Source: Rotaria macrura (taxonomy: Eukaryota; Rotifera; Eurotatoria; Philodinida; Philodinidae). Taken from it: DNA of 64,000 nucleotides. Shown here piece after piece: positions 1 to 11,788 of this stretch. Position 1 is the first letter of the stretch. The number at the start of each line of letters is the position of its first letter. Under the pieces are notes generated by a model. It worked only from the letters and a program-made list of their open reading frames with translations. It was not told where the DNA came from and searched no databases. The translations under genes were made by a program, and so were the position numbers. The stretch lies in the NCBI GenBank assembly GCA_900239685.1, contig OENT01000299.1, positions 1 through 64,000 on the forward strand. The letters run 5' to 3'.

Positions 1-59
1 TTACTACTCTATTTTCCAATTGATTGTGTAGAAAAGGTGTCTTGTTTTCGTCGGAGGAA

Positions 60-221
60 CGATACGGCATCTAAACACTTTTTGCCAACGGGACAAACGG
101 GATTTTACGGGACAACTCCAAAAACTTCGGGACGGGACAAACGGGAACGGGACTAATCAAAAAACTTCGGGACGGGACAAACGGGATTCGGGACAATCGA
201 AAGTTTGTCCCGCAGGACTCT
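60..221. repeat. Word-repeat DNA (GGGACAAACGGGA type) that cuts ART copy 1
   Basis: The stretch is made of repeated variants of cgggacaaacggga, with the inverse word tttgtcccg near its right edge (about 204-212). Its right edge is exactly where homology of ART copy 1 to the other two ART copies stops, so it is probably an inserted element whose other end may lie outside the window. I see no coding capacity. The family is unknown. Confidence 0.55.
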
Positions 222-635
222 AAGCTTCACTCCTCGGTATATAGTTCGATGACCAGTCTCTGGCAACTTCGAAAGAGCAGTTAGAAAAAGTTTCAAAAAC
301 TTGAACCATGGAGGTAGTAACATGTTTCGTTGAGAACTTCGCAGTGTATCGTTCAGAATGATATAAAAGGAGTTCTTTGGAGGAGGCCATTCCAGTGAGT
401 ACAATGCGATTGATAAGGACTCGTCAATTGTTAAATCATTCTTAGGTTTATCATTATTTCCTTGAACAATCTGTACCATATGTTCGATTTCTGGTACATA
501 CGGTATGAGAAACTGCGTAGCCTCTGCTAATATTACTAGAGGCACAGTTTCGTATCCTCTGAGCGGTGGTAATCTTCTCATGGGTTCTCCAGCTATGTCC
601 GACAAAAGATAGGCGCCATTTGATTTATCTTCCAT
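222..635 (-). pseudogene. ADP-ribosyltransferase (ART), copy 1, truncated N-terminal part
   Basis: The minus strand reads about 138 codons from an ATG at 635 (MEDKSNGAY...) to the motif YRGVKL. By eye the protein is about 85% identical to the copy starting at 34443 and clearly related to the intact copy at 59992. The shared blocks are SDIAGEPM, EIEHMV, DESLSIALYS, LPPWFKFLKLFLTALSKLP and YRGVK. The Arg of YRG is the first residue of the R-S-ExE signature of arginine-specific ARTs, which use NAD+ to modify protein arginines. The S and ExE parts and all LRRs are missing because the reading frame runs into word-repeat DNA at about 221. About 22 further codons stay open only through that repeat. 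The ATG chosen matches the start of copy 2; a conserved tgtag|att acceptor lies just upstream in all three copies, which suggests a leader intron. Confidence 0.8.
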
Positions 636-908
636 TCTGATAATGAAATCTACATATGAGATAGAATGATAAGTAATTCTATTAATTATTTTCTTGCCGA
701 TCTTTATTGCTACATAAGATACCATTTATGTGCACAAAACCTTGGAAAATTTTCAGATGAAAAGATTGAGGTTAAATAATTTCAGTATTCGGGAACAAAG
801 CCATCCAATATAAATAGCCAATATTGGAGATATAATTTGGCCATCTATACTCTTTTCTAGGTGTACAATAGAGTCATCGTCGTTAAAAATAATATTCGTC
901 AAGATTTT
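222..908 (-). repeat. Left ART arm of a diverged inverted duplication
   Basis: The reverse complement of this segment aligns with about 34170-34860 through the ART coding part and also through the upstream non-coding DNA. For example, tcgtcgttaaaa near 876-887 pairs with ttttaacgacga at 34189-34200. Identity in the non-coding part is roughly 75-80% by eye. Homology fades at about 908, where minisatellite DNA begins. Confidence 0.75.
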
Positions 909-951
909 CCCTAGACTGAAAGGATAGGGTCTGGAAACGGGAATTCACCTG

Positions 952-1385
952 TGTCTGTCTGTCTGTCTGTAACAAGCACAAATCACATGGCACAAATGAC
1001 CATTTCTGTGGCACAAGTGACCATTTCTGTGGCACAAATGGCCATTCCTGTGGCAGAAATGACCATTTCTGTGGCAGAAATGAGCATTCCTGTGGCCCAA
1101 ATGACCATTCCTGTGGCCCAAATGACCATTTCTGTGGCACAAATGACCATTTCTGTGGCACAAATGGCCATTCCTGTGGCACAAATGACCATTTCTGTGG
1201 CAGAAATGACCATTCCTGTGGCCCAAATGACCATTCCTGTGGCCCAAATGGCCATTCCTGTGGCACAAATGACCATTCCTGTGGCCCAAATGATCGTTTT
1301 TATGGCCCAAATGACCATTTCTGTGGCACAAATGACCATTTTTATGGCACAAACGACCACGTTAATAGCACAAATGGCCATTTTA
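952..1385. repeat. 21-bp minisatellite, 19 units, next to a (TGTC)n tract
   Basis: A TGTC tetranucleotide run (952-970) is followed from 987 by 19 head-to-tail 21-bp units of the form ggcacaaatgaccatttctgt. Positions vary between units (a/g in atgacc/atggcc, t/c in atttct/attcct, c/g in cacaaa/cagaaa). Because 21 is a multiple of 3 and the unit has no stop in several frames, long open frames appear on both strands; I do not regard them as genes. Confidence 0.92.
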
Positions 1386-3060
1386 CGGTGCTTTCGATGT
1401 TTGAATTCATGGAAGGGAAACGCCAAATAATTCCTTCCCTGTGATGGAACCAAGCAGGATGTGTCTCCTATGGAATTTTGAGGCTACCATCGTTAAGTTT
1501 CTGGTTCTGACGAGTTGGCAGTTAGGTGAGAACTAACCAGCCTCTTCCCCACTAGGGATGCAACGAGTCTGAACTTTAGTGTAGGGTTCGGAGACCGAAC
1601 CCTAAACAAAAGTTCGGGGGTTGTTGTCCTCCTGCTTCCGACTTAAGAAAGCCTTCGAGCCCCCTGACATGATTTTTCAAACATGGTTCTGATCTACCCG
1701 AGAACTTGAGGTCCCTGCCCCAATTCCAATCCCTAAATTTGGCTGTTCCCGCTCTCCGTGCTTCGCTTTGTGTTTGCGTTGTTTCTGATTCATTTTCGTA
1801 AGAAAATGTTCATTGCTCGCTTGTTCTTTGCCTCGTTTCTGCTTATTTGACTCCCCCCGTGTCTCCTGTGAACTAATGCTCTCGTTTCTTTGAAACTTCA
1901 GGATCAGATTCTGACACAAACATCTAACTTTCGCTCCAATTGAGGTAGTTCAAGTCGTAACACCTATCAGTCTAGGGCCCAGTGAATCGACTTTAGACGT
2001 CGATGAACGTTACTTGTTATTTCATGGCTCTATGTTCACTTGAAATTTTTCGAATCTAGGATTTTTCTTCTTATTCAATGTTGAATTCGATCGAAGAGTG
2101 ATTTCAGAGGTTACTACTACTTAGAAGTCGCAACACTCATCCACTGTAGTGGATTATTACTTTATCTTTGATATACAGATCGAGGATTCTATATTTTGTT
2201 ACGAAGTCAGGGATGACCAGATGGACTGATTCTCCCTATTGGCGGGATTTTTAAAAAATCTACTTTTTCCGACAGAAATATGTTTTAGTCTCGCTAGTTT
2301 CTACACTAAGCGTTACTTTATTAAAAATCGAATGTGTTTTTGAAGAAAAGAAAATAAAGTAAGCCTTAAATTTCAATCAGCCTTTGATGGCTACAATGGT
2401 AATATCTGTTATGTCAGCTAAACCCCACCCTCCCAAAATAACAGACTATGGCCTTCTATTAAGAAAATTCACATTGCTCCTCCAAATGTAATCTTCAATA
2501 TGGGTGTATTTTTTTCCTAAGATTTACCTTGAAAACCTAGGTTATTTTTACAGGATATCTGGCATTTTTAGAAGTCAAATACTGTAAAATCAACTTTTGT
2601 ACTAGGAAAAAACGACTGCATTTGCAAAACTTCAAAAACTCACTGGATTTCTGAAAAAAAGCTTCTGAAAACCCCATGGCCTTTTCTTACGGCTTGTGAA
2701 ATTTTACTTTGGCGTGGCATTTTATTCGAAGGGAGAGGGGTTGCTTACTGGTGAACGATCGTATTCGAAAAGGAAAACAATTAAAATTACTCTCAGAAAT
2801 GCTATGAACGATGAAAGTTTGAATGATTCATGTGCATTATCATTAGAATGAGATTTCAAAATTGATGTTGATCATATGCTATTGAAGCTTTTTCTGATAA
2901 TCGTTGGAACAGTCGAATTATGTTGACATAATAAATTGTAGCATTTCGTTGTTTATTTGTTTATTAGTTAACTGAGGTTAAATTTTGATCAGAAAAACTA
3001 AGCAGAAAAACGTTCTGCATCGAATGAATTAAAAAAACTTACGTTACCAAAAATCAATCG
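1386..3060. other. No gene recognised; contains a short element start and a palindrome
   Basis: I find no convincing coding exon here. A perfect 9-bp inverted repeat agggttcgg/ccgaaccct with a 3-nt loop lies at 1583-1603. The start agggatgcaacgagtct (1554-1570) resembles aggggtgcaacaaatct at 36717, so an element related to that one may begin here. The rest is AT-rich DNA interrupting the inverted-duplication block. Confidence 0.5.
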
Positions 3061-4440
3061 AAAATCTTCTTTTTAGGGGATGAGGAGAGTGAAGGCTGAG
3101 CCTCCTCTAGACGAAATCTGTGGCTCTACCACTGAACAGAAGGTAGGTTATTGTGTTGTGAAGAATAGGTTATTTTCTTATCGTGAAGTGTCACGTAGCA
3201 AGCGACGTGATGGAATGTTGTGTGTCAAACTTTACCCAAATCACTTCTTGAAAAAATACCGAAAAGGTACTTTCGTTGGTCAAAGAATTGAACTTTTCTA
3301 GTTGCTTAATTCGGTTACGATGATGATTCTGAAAATAAACAGTGAAGAAATAGTAGAGAAGGAAAGAAGTGAGACATGTTTGAGTTGCTGTATGGTAATT
3401 TTATCGCTGGAATGAGAAAAAATAATAGAATCGTACAACTTTAAATGTTGAAATTTAAAGGAAAGAGCCATATTTTATGATGACAATCTTGAGAGTGGGA
3501 GAGCTCACTTGGTTTTTTCTACAGTTGCACGGTATTCGCCTCAGTCATACATCGTTTACACAGTCATTCATCACGTATTACTGAGCAGTGTGGGAATGGG
3601 CGTGGGTAAAGAGCGTAAGCGACCGTAACAACTATCCTTACATCCAAACCTCCATATAAAATAAAAGTTGGAATATTGGAAGATTTGAAACAAAGATGAA
3701 CCTGATTTTTTGTAATGTTTTGCATCTGCATCCGTACATTGGCCTAATCTAAATGCTCCAATATGACGCAGAATTTATTCATATTATTGTTTTACAGAGA
3801 AAAAATTTGAACATTTCTTTCTATCGACAAGTATATCACATGTGTTGCAAATAGACTGAGTATGTTTACGTAAAGAGTGTGGCATATTTTTACTCTGCAA
3901 GCTAGGAATAAACGCCGAATATTGAACTTTATATCCACATAGGAAACTCGGGGAACGTCATTTGGTTCGAGGAATCTATCTATTTTACCAAACTAGAACG
4001 GTTCCTCAAAGATTTCTTTGACTCACCTAACTCATACAGTCACAAAATTTCCTAGAAATATATCTCCAAAACGTTTTTAATTGTCTGAATTTGGACGTGA
4101 AGAGCTCAATTATTTTTAATAATAGATCTGTATGTTTAAAAAAATCCATGGATAATAATTTCCTTTTCATTAATTTCTTGCGTCTAAACAGGTGCGTTGT
4201 CATTGTATATGTCAAAATCATGTGAAATATCGAAGGGATAACTTGTAGATAGCAAGGTCTATTGGTAATCTGGTTTGTGATTCAGTAAGTAGTATCCAAG
4301 TATTTACCTGCTAAGGTCACATTTTACGACATGATTTGATTCAGTAATTCTTTTTTGACTTATGGACAATGGTAGATGAATTTCTTACTCGGTTGTTCTG
4401 TTAGTGTCCATTAATGTTTGACTTGGATAACTTGATTAAC
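3061..4440. repeat. Left arm, second segment of the inverted duplication
   Basis: The reverse complement matches about 31560-33500. The best part (about 4027-4290 against 31690-31979) is nearly identical, including matching 60-70 codon open frames that begin MILTYTMTTHLFRRKK on opposite strands. A weaker part at 3080-3300 and 33279-33488 shares the peptide FSYREV. The right arm has an extra stretch of about 0.8 kb (32330-33110) absent here. The open frames are unlike any protein I know, and I treat them as fossil or chance frames inside a duplicated segment. Confidence 0.75.
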
Positions 4441-6090
4441 TAATCACAATCGTATGGTTTTCGTCTTTCTTTCCTTAGACACAATATATAAGCCACAGGG
4501 ATGTATCTTGTTTTTCTGGATCTGATTCTCAAATATGAATATTCAATGATACAATCTAACCTCGACTTCCATGGATACGGAAATCAATAAGATCAAAATC
4601 CTAGATAGTAATTTAAGGATAAAGTACTAAAATAACTTCCAAAAATATTCAGTAAAAATCACTCGCTAAACGAAATTTGCTTTTCAAAGTTTTGATTGAT
4701 ACTATATTCTGTAAGAAATTCGTTATTATTGCAAGATCTAGTTCAGAAAATGAGAAACTACTTAGCGACTTTTTACTGTACGATCAGTCTATTTTTATTG
4801 CTGAGCTTCATCATATGGAAACATCTGTAATCTTCAAGATTGCTAATCAAAAGTTATCTAATCATATTTTTTCAGCTCGTCTATCGGTAGAATTTTAATT
4901 GTTAGACGTTTACTTTTTCAATATAGACAATGAATACGATATTATTTCTCATGATGCTACTAAGAGTTAATCAGGTCACTTTATTAAAAATAACGATTCA
5001 AATAGATTGAAGAATAATCTATATCAGCGATCTTCTAATAGACAAGCGATAGAATCATTTCGTTTCTGTTTCATGACAAAATAATTCTACAAAAAACAAA
5101 TACTGCAAAAAACTATAACTAATCCATAAGATAGACATTAGAATTTTATAGACATATAAAAATGATTGTAATTCATACTTTCTTTTTAAACAAGAAGTTT
5201 TTATTTTGAGAGTGACGCAACTGAAAAGGAATCATAATGAAAAATGAATACTTTTGATAAGAAACCTCGTGTTTTTCTACAATGTTACTACTAATGAAAA
5301 GAATATAGGACCATGCCAATTACATTATCTCGCATAAGTCTTCATCCTCATTATTGAATTCATAATTATTGATAAAGATCGATACTATGTCGAAACTGAA
5401 TGCCATAGGTTACTCTTTTGATTGAGCCTATTGCAAAACGATACATAAACTGATAGTAGACATATTTTCATTGCTAATCGCCAGTCATAGGTCAAGATGA
5501 CTTTGGATTGTTTAACAAATAAATTTAAATTAAAGGTAGCTCATATTGGACAAGTTCTATGAGATATGAGTTTCAGAGCTTTTACACATGTTATAAGATA
5601 CTCAAAGTTTGAAATGTCAATATGATTCTTTGTTTCATAGTGTTTGTATAGAGTAGCACAACAGTGACTCATACGACCATTTGAAGATGATGGTATTTTC
5701 GACAATTTTTCCCTTCCCTGAGTCATGATTGATTTCTAATTTGAACTTTAGTTATTTTTATGCACTATTATGAGTTTTATTCTATGATCATCGAAGAAAG
5801 TTTTCTGATTATTTTCCAGATTGCATATACTATAGATCGAACTTAAATATCGTGAAATTCGAATCTCTCTGTTTCAACAAATCCGATTTTAAATGTAATA
5901 TGTTGGCAGTGAAAAATTTGATTTTACCATAATATATTTAGTGTTGTTGACAAAAAATTACAAACTACTTCATAGTAGACTCCTTGAAATCTGACGATGA
6001 TATTTCAGTATCTGGTTTTAGTCTCAAACAAATTAAACAGTAATAACAATATGTAAGTATATATGTACATAAACAGATGGACAGATCTAG

Positions 6091-6121
<31 letters not shown>

Positions 6122-8916
6122 AGCATAACATGTTGATCAGCATGAAAGGACGTATGTATTTCTATATACGTATATACCTATTCTCAATAATACATTGTGA
6201 TATATCTAGTATGTCAATGAATGATTTTTTTTTGTTATTGATCATTTCTCTCATACTTTCTCATCATCATTCTTATCATTTATACCTGTTAAGGAAGGAG
6301 AAACTCACTCGACACACTTATTAGTTTCTCATCACTGTTATCATATACTGCCCATCAAAAGATTAGGTCGGATGTCTATTCTTTCCGCTCAAAGAAAATG
6401 ATCGTAGTGGTATGGTATGTTACTTTGCTCTTCCGGGCACATATCATCATTGATGCGCAAGCAAACGCTTTAATAGAGTTGCGTTCAATGTGTGAAATAA
6501 GTAAACATTCCACATGTGAATCATACAGAATAATATATGACAGAAAATATTCTCTAGTTTTTACTGCAATTCTAATACAATATGTTTATCATTCTTAGAA
6601 TTCATAGTAACTAATATTGGATTATATTAAAAATTGAAAGATTTAACTTGTTTTGTTTCATCTTTTCCTTTTTGTGCTAGACATTTTCAATTACTTCTCA
6701 ATCGACGATAGCGAATAAAATCTCAAGGGTAGTTCTACTAATGGGCATGCAAGTTTTGCATGTATTAAAAACAAATGATAGTAATATTGGCAAGTAAATC
6801 AACACCTCTGTTTTACTCTTACTATTGTTTATATACATGTATCGATCACGCTTCATGCTCGCTAATTACTCGAAACATTCCAACACACACACATACATAT
6901 CCATATAATGATCGAATGAGAAAGAGAAATATAAAAACAAAAAAAGAAAGAAGAAACGAGAAGAAGTCACGTACAAACGATGATGAGTGATTGAAATAAA
7001 TACACATACACAGATTTCGATCTAGTCGATAGAATGAGTTGATGATCGATTGTTCTTAATTTATTGATCAGCTGCAAAGATTTCAATGAGAAATTCAAAA
7101 CTAAAGCATAAAAATAACAGATGTAACTGATGATATTCATTAGTTAGAAATTAATTTTAGGCAAAAAAGTATACTTTTTAAATTCTCTTTTCATTCTTGA
7201 CCTACTTTATGTAAACGTGAAAGAAACAAGTATGAAATTCTCTTTTTCTCATCTATGAAAAGAATCTGATTATGAATTGAAATCAGATAAGTTTACTTTG
7301 AATGAGAAAAACAAACAGCACTCTATAGTCAGACCTCGGACGACTGGCAAATTGATAAGTAATACCGTGTATTCATTTTATGGAAAGCTAAATCAATGGT
7401 TTTACAATATTCATCCAGCGAGCAAAACGTTTCTACTATCATAATCAAATACAAAGCAATATTTTCAGAATTTCAAATCAAGAACAAATAAATTTTTCAG
7501 TCTAATTTCCAGTCAATATCTCTGTCTTTCTTGTTTTTCAATATTCATTCTCATCTTGTGTCTTGTGGACTATTGTAATTGAGACGATCGTCACACTATA
7601 ATTGATAACTAATTCGTACAAGTTAAAACAAGTAATAGAGTTTAATTATAATATTCATTGTACATAAAATTATCATGAGCATCTCTAAAAAAACGTCAAG
7701 GAAAACATTGCCTCATTCCAAATCCAAGAATAAGAGTATGATCTTTCATTTATTTTTTCTCTTCCATCATCAATCATTACTGTAGCAATCTCATGCGAAG
7801 AGAAAACAAAACTGTACGAACATAGATGATTTTGAATCATTTTCTACTTTCATTTTTATCTCATTGATGACAATGAGGATACATGAAGCTATGCATATAT
7901 GTTAGTCAATAGTGTAGTTGGATTTTCGTTCTTTTGTCACTTATAGTGATTGTAATCTGAAGCGCTTGTATATGTGTATATTGATTGATGATCAAGCTAT
8001 CGCCCCATGTTTACACGACGAACAGATATTATTTTAATCGAGTTAGTCACCTAACACACACACACACACACTCTTACTCCCACTCTCACAGTGGATCTTG
8101 TTGGATGCGCATGTTCATGTAGGCGTGGTTTCACTTGTCATCAATAGTATACAAACGAGAATAGTGCGCCCTGTCATTTAAGTCGGCATGATATGCAAAA
8201 GAAAAGAAAAAAAAAGAACAAGAGGGATCTCGAAATGATAAGTAACGAAACAGATCAATAGCAAACATGAAATTAGTTCTGATGATCCTGTCAACCACGA
8301 CATCGTTTTATGATTTTCCGAACTGATAAAATAACTTCTTCTTTTAGCATATGTTATAATCAATTGCTAACCTTTTCTCTTTGACTTGCTTGATTTCCAA
8401 ATGATTCTCTCGCCTCATTTGCTTTCATAATCGGTTTTCCAGAAAAAAGAAAGTTGTCTGTATATTCATTAAGGAAGTCTATTAGCACATAGGAACGAGA
8501 AAAAACAGAAGAGAGAGGGGAGAAACAATTTCTTATTTTCTTTTGATGTATCATTACTACTTGATAATAGCAATATAAGCTTTTGCTCGTCGTCTTCATC
8601 ATCATCATCATCATTCATAATAGCTTTCTTTTTTTTCTCTCGCTCTCTCGCTCTTCCTCTCTCTTAGTTGGCAGACATATCGCAAGTATCTTCTTACATG
8701 ATTGGTTAGACAAAATGATACGTATATCTTTCATTACATGAAGAAAAAAAGAAGCTGGAGTAATGTTTTATGATTGGCCAATCGCATTAAAGAAAAAGAT
8801 GCGAGTAAGAAAAAGAAAGTAATTTGCACTATCACTTAGTTATTTGACTCACGCTTAATAGGTAGTGTGTATTATAGTTGTCAAACGAAAACGAAAGAGC
8901 ATAACAAGGTCGGATC
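4441..8916. other. 4.5-kb AT-rich intergenic stretch upstream of engrailed
   Basis: No exon with protein-like sequence is visible. It contains a (TA)n microsatellite at about 6089-6118, a (CA)n run at about 8053-8070 and an ATC run at about 8591-8617. Developmental homeobox genes often have large upstream control regions; that role here is inference only. Confidence 0.5.
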
Positions 8917-9637
8917 ATGGGGGCTAATGATCATCAACTATTTCTATCTTCACCTGACTCAAGATATTCAAGATCATCATCGACATCATCACCATCGTCG
9001 TCATCGTCAACTTCTTCGCCACGACCATTATCAAATCAGAAACAAACATCAAAAATGAAATCATTTCTAATTTCCGATATATTGAAACCTAATTTCGGTA
9101 ATCATAATCAACATGATCACATTGAAAAATCTAACATTCCTCTTTCATCTTCATCACCTACTACAACAAATGATTCATCATCATCATCAAATATTAATCA
9201 TAATGCAAATCTTATACCAGAAATGCTTCCAGCCTGGGTTTATTGCACCAGATATTCTGATCGCCCATCTGCGGGTAAAACAGTTGGATACGAAAAACAT
9301 GATTGTATTTGAACATTCGTTTTGTTTGTGTTAAGGTCCTCGTGCACGAAAACCTAAGCCATGCGAGGCTATTGATTCAAAACGGCCACGTACTGCTTTT
9401 ACAAGTATTCAATTAGCACGTTTAAAAGATGAATTCGATCGAAGTAAATACTTAACGGGTGAACGTCGACAAGTTCTAGCTAATGAATTGGGTCTAAATG
9501 AATCTCAAATAAAAATTTGGTATCAAAATAAACGAGCAAAAATAAAAAAGACTTCTGGTGTACGAAATACACTAGCAATGCAATTGATGGCTCAAGGTTT
9601 ATATAATCACGTACCGTCGATGAATAAAAACTCGTGA
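8917..9637 (+). CDS. en: Engrailed-class homeodomain transcription factor
   Basis: Two exons, 8917..9274 and 9336..9637, are joined across a 61-nt GT-AG intron (phase 1) to give 219 codons. A Ser-rich N-terminus is followed by an EH1-type Groucho-binding motif (FLISDIL, residues about 49-55). The EH2 motif ([17 protein letters not shown]), which in engrailed proteins contacts Extradenticle/Pbx, ends at the intron. EH3 (PRARKPK) follows, then the homeodomain (KRPRTAF ... [14 protein letters not shown]) and the EH5 tail ([20 protein letters not shown]). The order EH1-EH2-EH3-HD-EH5 is diagnostic of engrailed. Trp48, Gln50, Asn51 and Arg53 are present, but position 49 is Tyr (codon tat) instead of the near-universal Phe. 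The protein is shorter than insect or vertebrate engrailed. A later ATG at 9055, directly before the EH1 motif, is an alternative start. Confidence 0.95.
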
Positions 9638-11788
9638 GATGACTAGAGGAAAGCAATTTGATTTATATGCAAACCTTCTAGTCAGAGTCGTTTTTCTTTG
9701 CTTTTCTTTTCTTTTCTGTTATTCTTTGTTGTACAGCGATTATAAAAGCAAAACAAAAAAAAACTCAAAAATACACAAGTGATTTTCCTTACTATCTTAC
9801 ACAAAAGTAACAACTGTTCGTCATAATCGATCACTTATATTATCGATGCAACAGGTCCACGTCGGTATGTTTGATTGAAGTGATGATATCGACTCAAAAC
9901 AACACTTGGATATTCTTTCTCTTGTTAATTCGATAAATACAGAGTAGAATGTTTTGAATGCACACACAATGTGCGCATATGACGACTCAAGGGAAATTTT
10001 AAAATGTAGTTTTCTTTTTCTATATAAGTGTTGTCGGCATTAGTTTGACTAGCGTATGAAAATTTAATGAATGGATACAGTTAACCGATTAGTAGGAAAA
10101 AAAAACATCGACAGAGAAAAACGAATGTGTTTAAGAAATAGATACTCAATTCATCGTATTCAATCCTATTAAGACTATTTTGATCTTTTACAGAAAAAGA
10201 AAAAATGAGCAGGTGGGAAAAAATGGGAGTGATCAGTTATGACTATGAACTTCATGAAGATTGACATGAAAGTCAGCGATCATTGTCATGCAAACTTCAT
10301 ATTACTATTTGATATTAATGATAGTTTCATTGAGAAGTTTAGAATCTATCGTAGGAATGAGTGAGTCGAACAAGCTTTGCTGTCATTTTTTTAATAAAAA
10401 TAGAATATCAATAGAAAGTTCATAACCGAATAAATAAGCATGAATCAAACGTACCAACATCAATTAAAATGTCACAATGACCATGTTCGTATCAATCAAC
10501 AAATTAAGATCAATAAAATCAACTCTTACTTTTCGTACAATAACACACGATAGTACAGCATCACTATTTTAATAAGAGAATAAAACGTTAACTTAACATG
10601 GTTGGCGAACGAAGTTCTTTGTTTCATGGACACTTAAATCTTATCTGTCTTGATACATTTCAAGTCAATATTATGAGTAAAACTTAGTTGATGAAAAGTT
10701 AAAATTATTCAACGTCGATAAGAGACCTTGCTAAAGAAACAAGTTAAATTCTTACTATTTCTGACACGAATACACACAAATATGATGATTTTGACAAGTT
10801 TACTAATAGAGTGATGTGATTTTAGGCTTAAAGATAAAAATTTTCTCTCTTTGAACAAAGATATCAACGACAAGTACAACATTTATTTTTATATTCTATA
10901 TTTTATATGTGTGCATTTTTGAAACGATACACCGGCTCCACACTATCAATGAATGATTGGGCTCAGAATTTCTAAAATTGGATTGACATTATTAAAATTA
11001 TTTTTGAATTCGAGTCACAAGGAAACGTTCGAAACTAGATGGAAGTCTACGCCGGCTATGTTCGATGGAGCAAATTTTCGAAATCTACAGGCACACAGTG
11101 GTTTCTAGTTAACTTGCTGGTAGATGTCTGTTATATAAGCCTTTTCACTGCAATCCGATTCAGCATTTTTTGGTAACTTTTTTAGAAGCTAACTTCAAAA
11201 TTTTATCTCTATGGTAATATTATAGTAAACTAGGGTAAAATATTTCTGTTTTGAAAATCATAACCGTGCGTTTGATATTGTCTATCGTTCTTCTTCACGC
11301 ATATTTTTCGCTGCTTCGACCATTTTAAACTAGATTTATAATCTATATTGAAATATTTCCTTTCAAATCTTGAAACTTTATTATCGAATTTCTTGTTAAG
11401 TAAATATTTTGCAGGTTCTTCTTTAGAATATGATCAAAACACATACGTTCAAGATTTTAAAAGGATACAAATAAAAAGTTATGATGAAACTTGAGTTGAA
11501 TTTTTCGAAAAACTTACCAATCAATTGTTAGATTCGATTTTTATTAGTCAAATCAATGTCAAATGAATACTTCTTCATCTTTACATATGGCAGATTTGAA
11601 CTTATTGAATTGCATCTAATGCTGATATACTTTGCAACGTTTCCTAGAATCTTGAAGAATAGGAAAATCTATGTTGATATAAAGATAAGTTTTCTACGTG
11701 CATGCATTCTTCTCTTTAGTTACGTCTTCGAAAATTTTACAAATGAAGTTGTTGCTAGGTTGCATCGAGTAAAATAAAACAAAAATGA
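9638..11788. other. Intergenic region with no gene seen
   Basis: AT-rich DNA with a C/T-rich stretch after the engrailed stop. No exon-like frame with protein character was found on either strand. Confidence 0.5.

Noticed and set aside
152-221. C-terminal extension of ART copy 1 beyond YRGVKL
   Set aside because: These codons read through gggacaa repeat DNA and match neither of the other ART copies.
883-1453. Four overlapping long open frames on both strands
   Set aside because: They are by-products of the 21-bp tandem repeat, whose length is a multiple of 3 and whose unit lacks stops in several frames.
4027-4221. Near-identical MILTYTMTTHLFRR frames at 4027-4221 and 31758-31979 as a gene family
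   Set aside because: They are explained by duplication of the surrounding DNA; the frames are short, AT-rich, lack any known motif and end differently.
6089-6118. (TA)n tract as a promoter or origin
   Set aside because: A plain microsatellite with no adjacent supporting signal; the (CA)n, (GAA)n and (TA)n(GA)n runs elsewhere are judged the same way.
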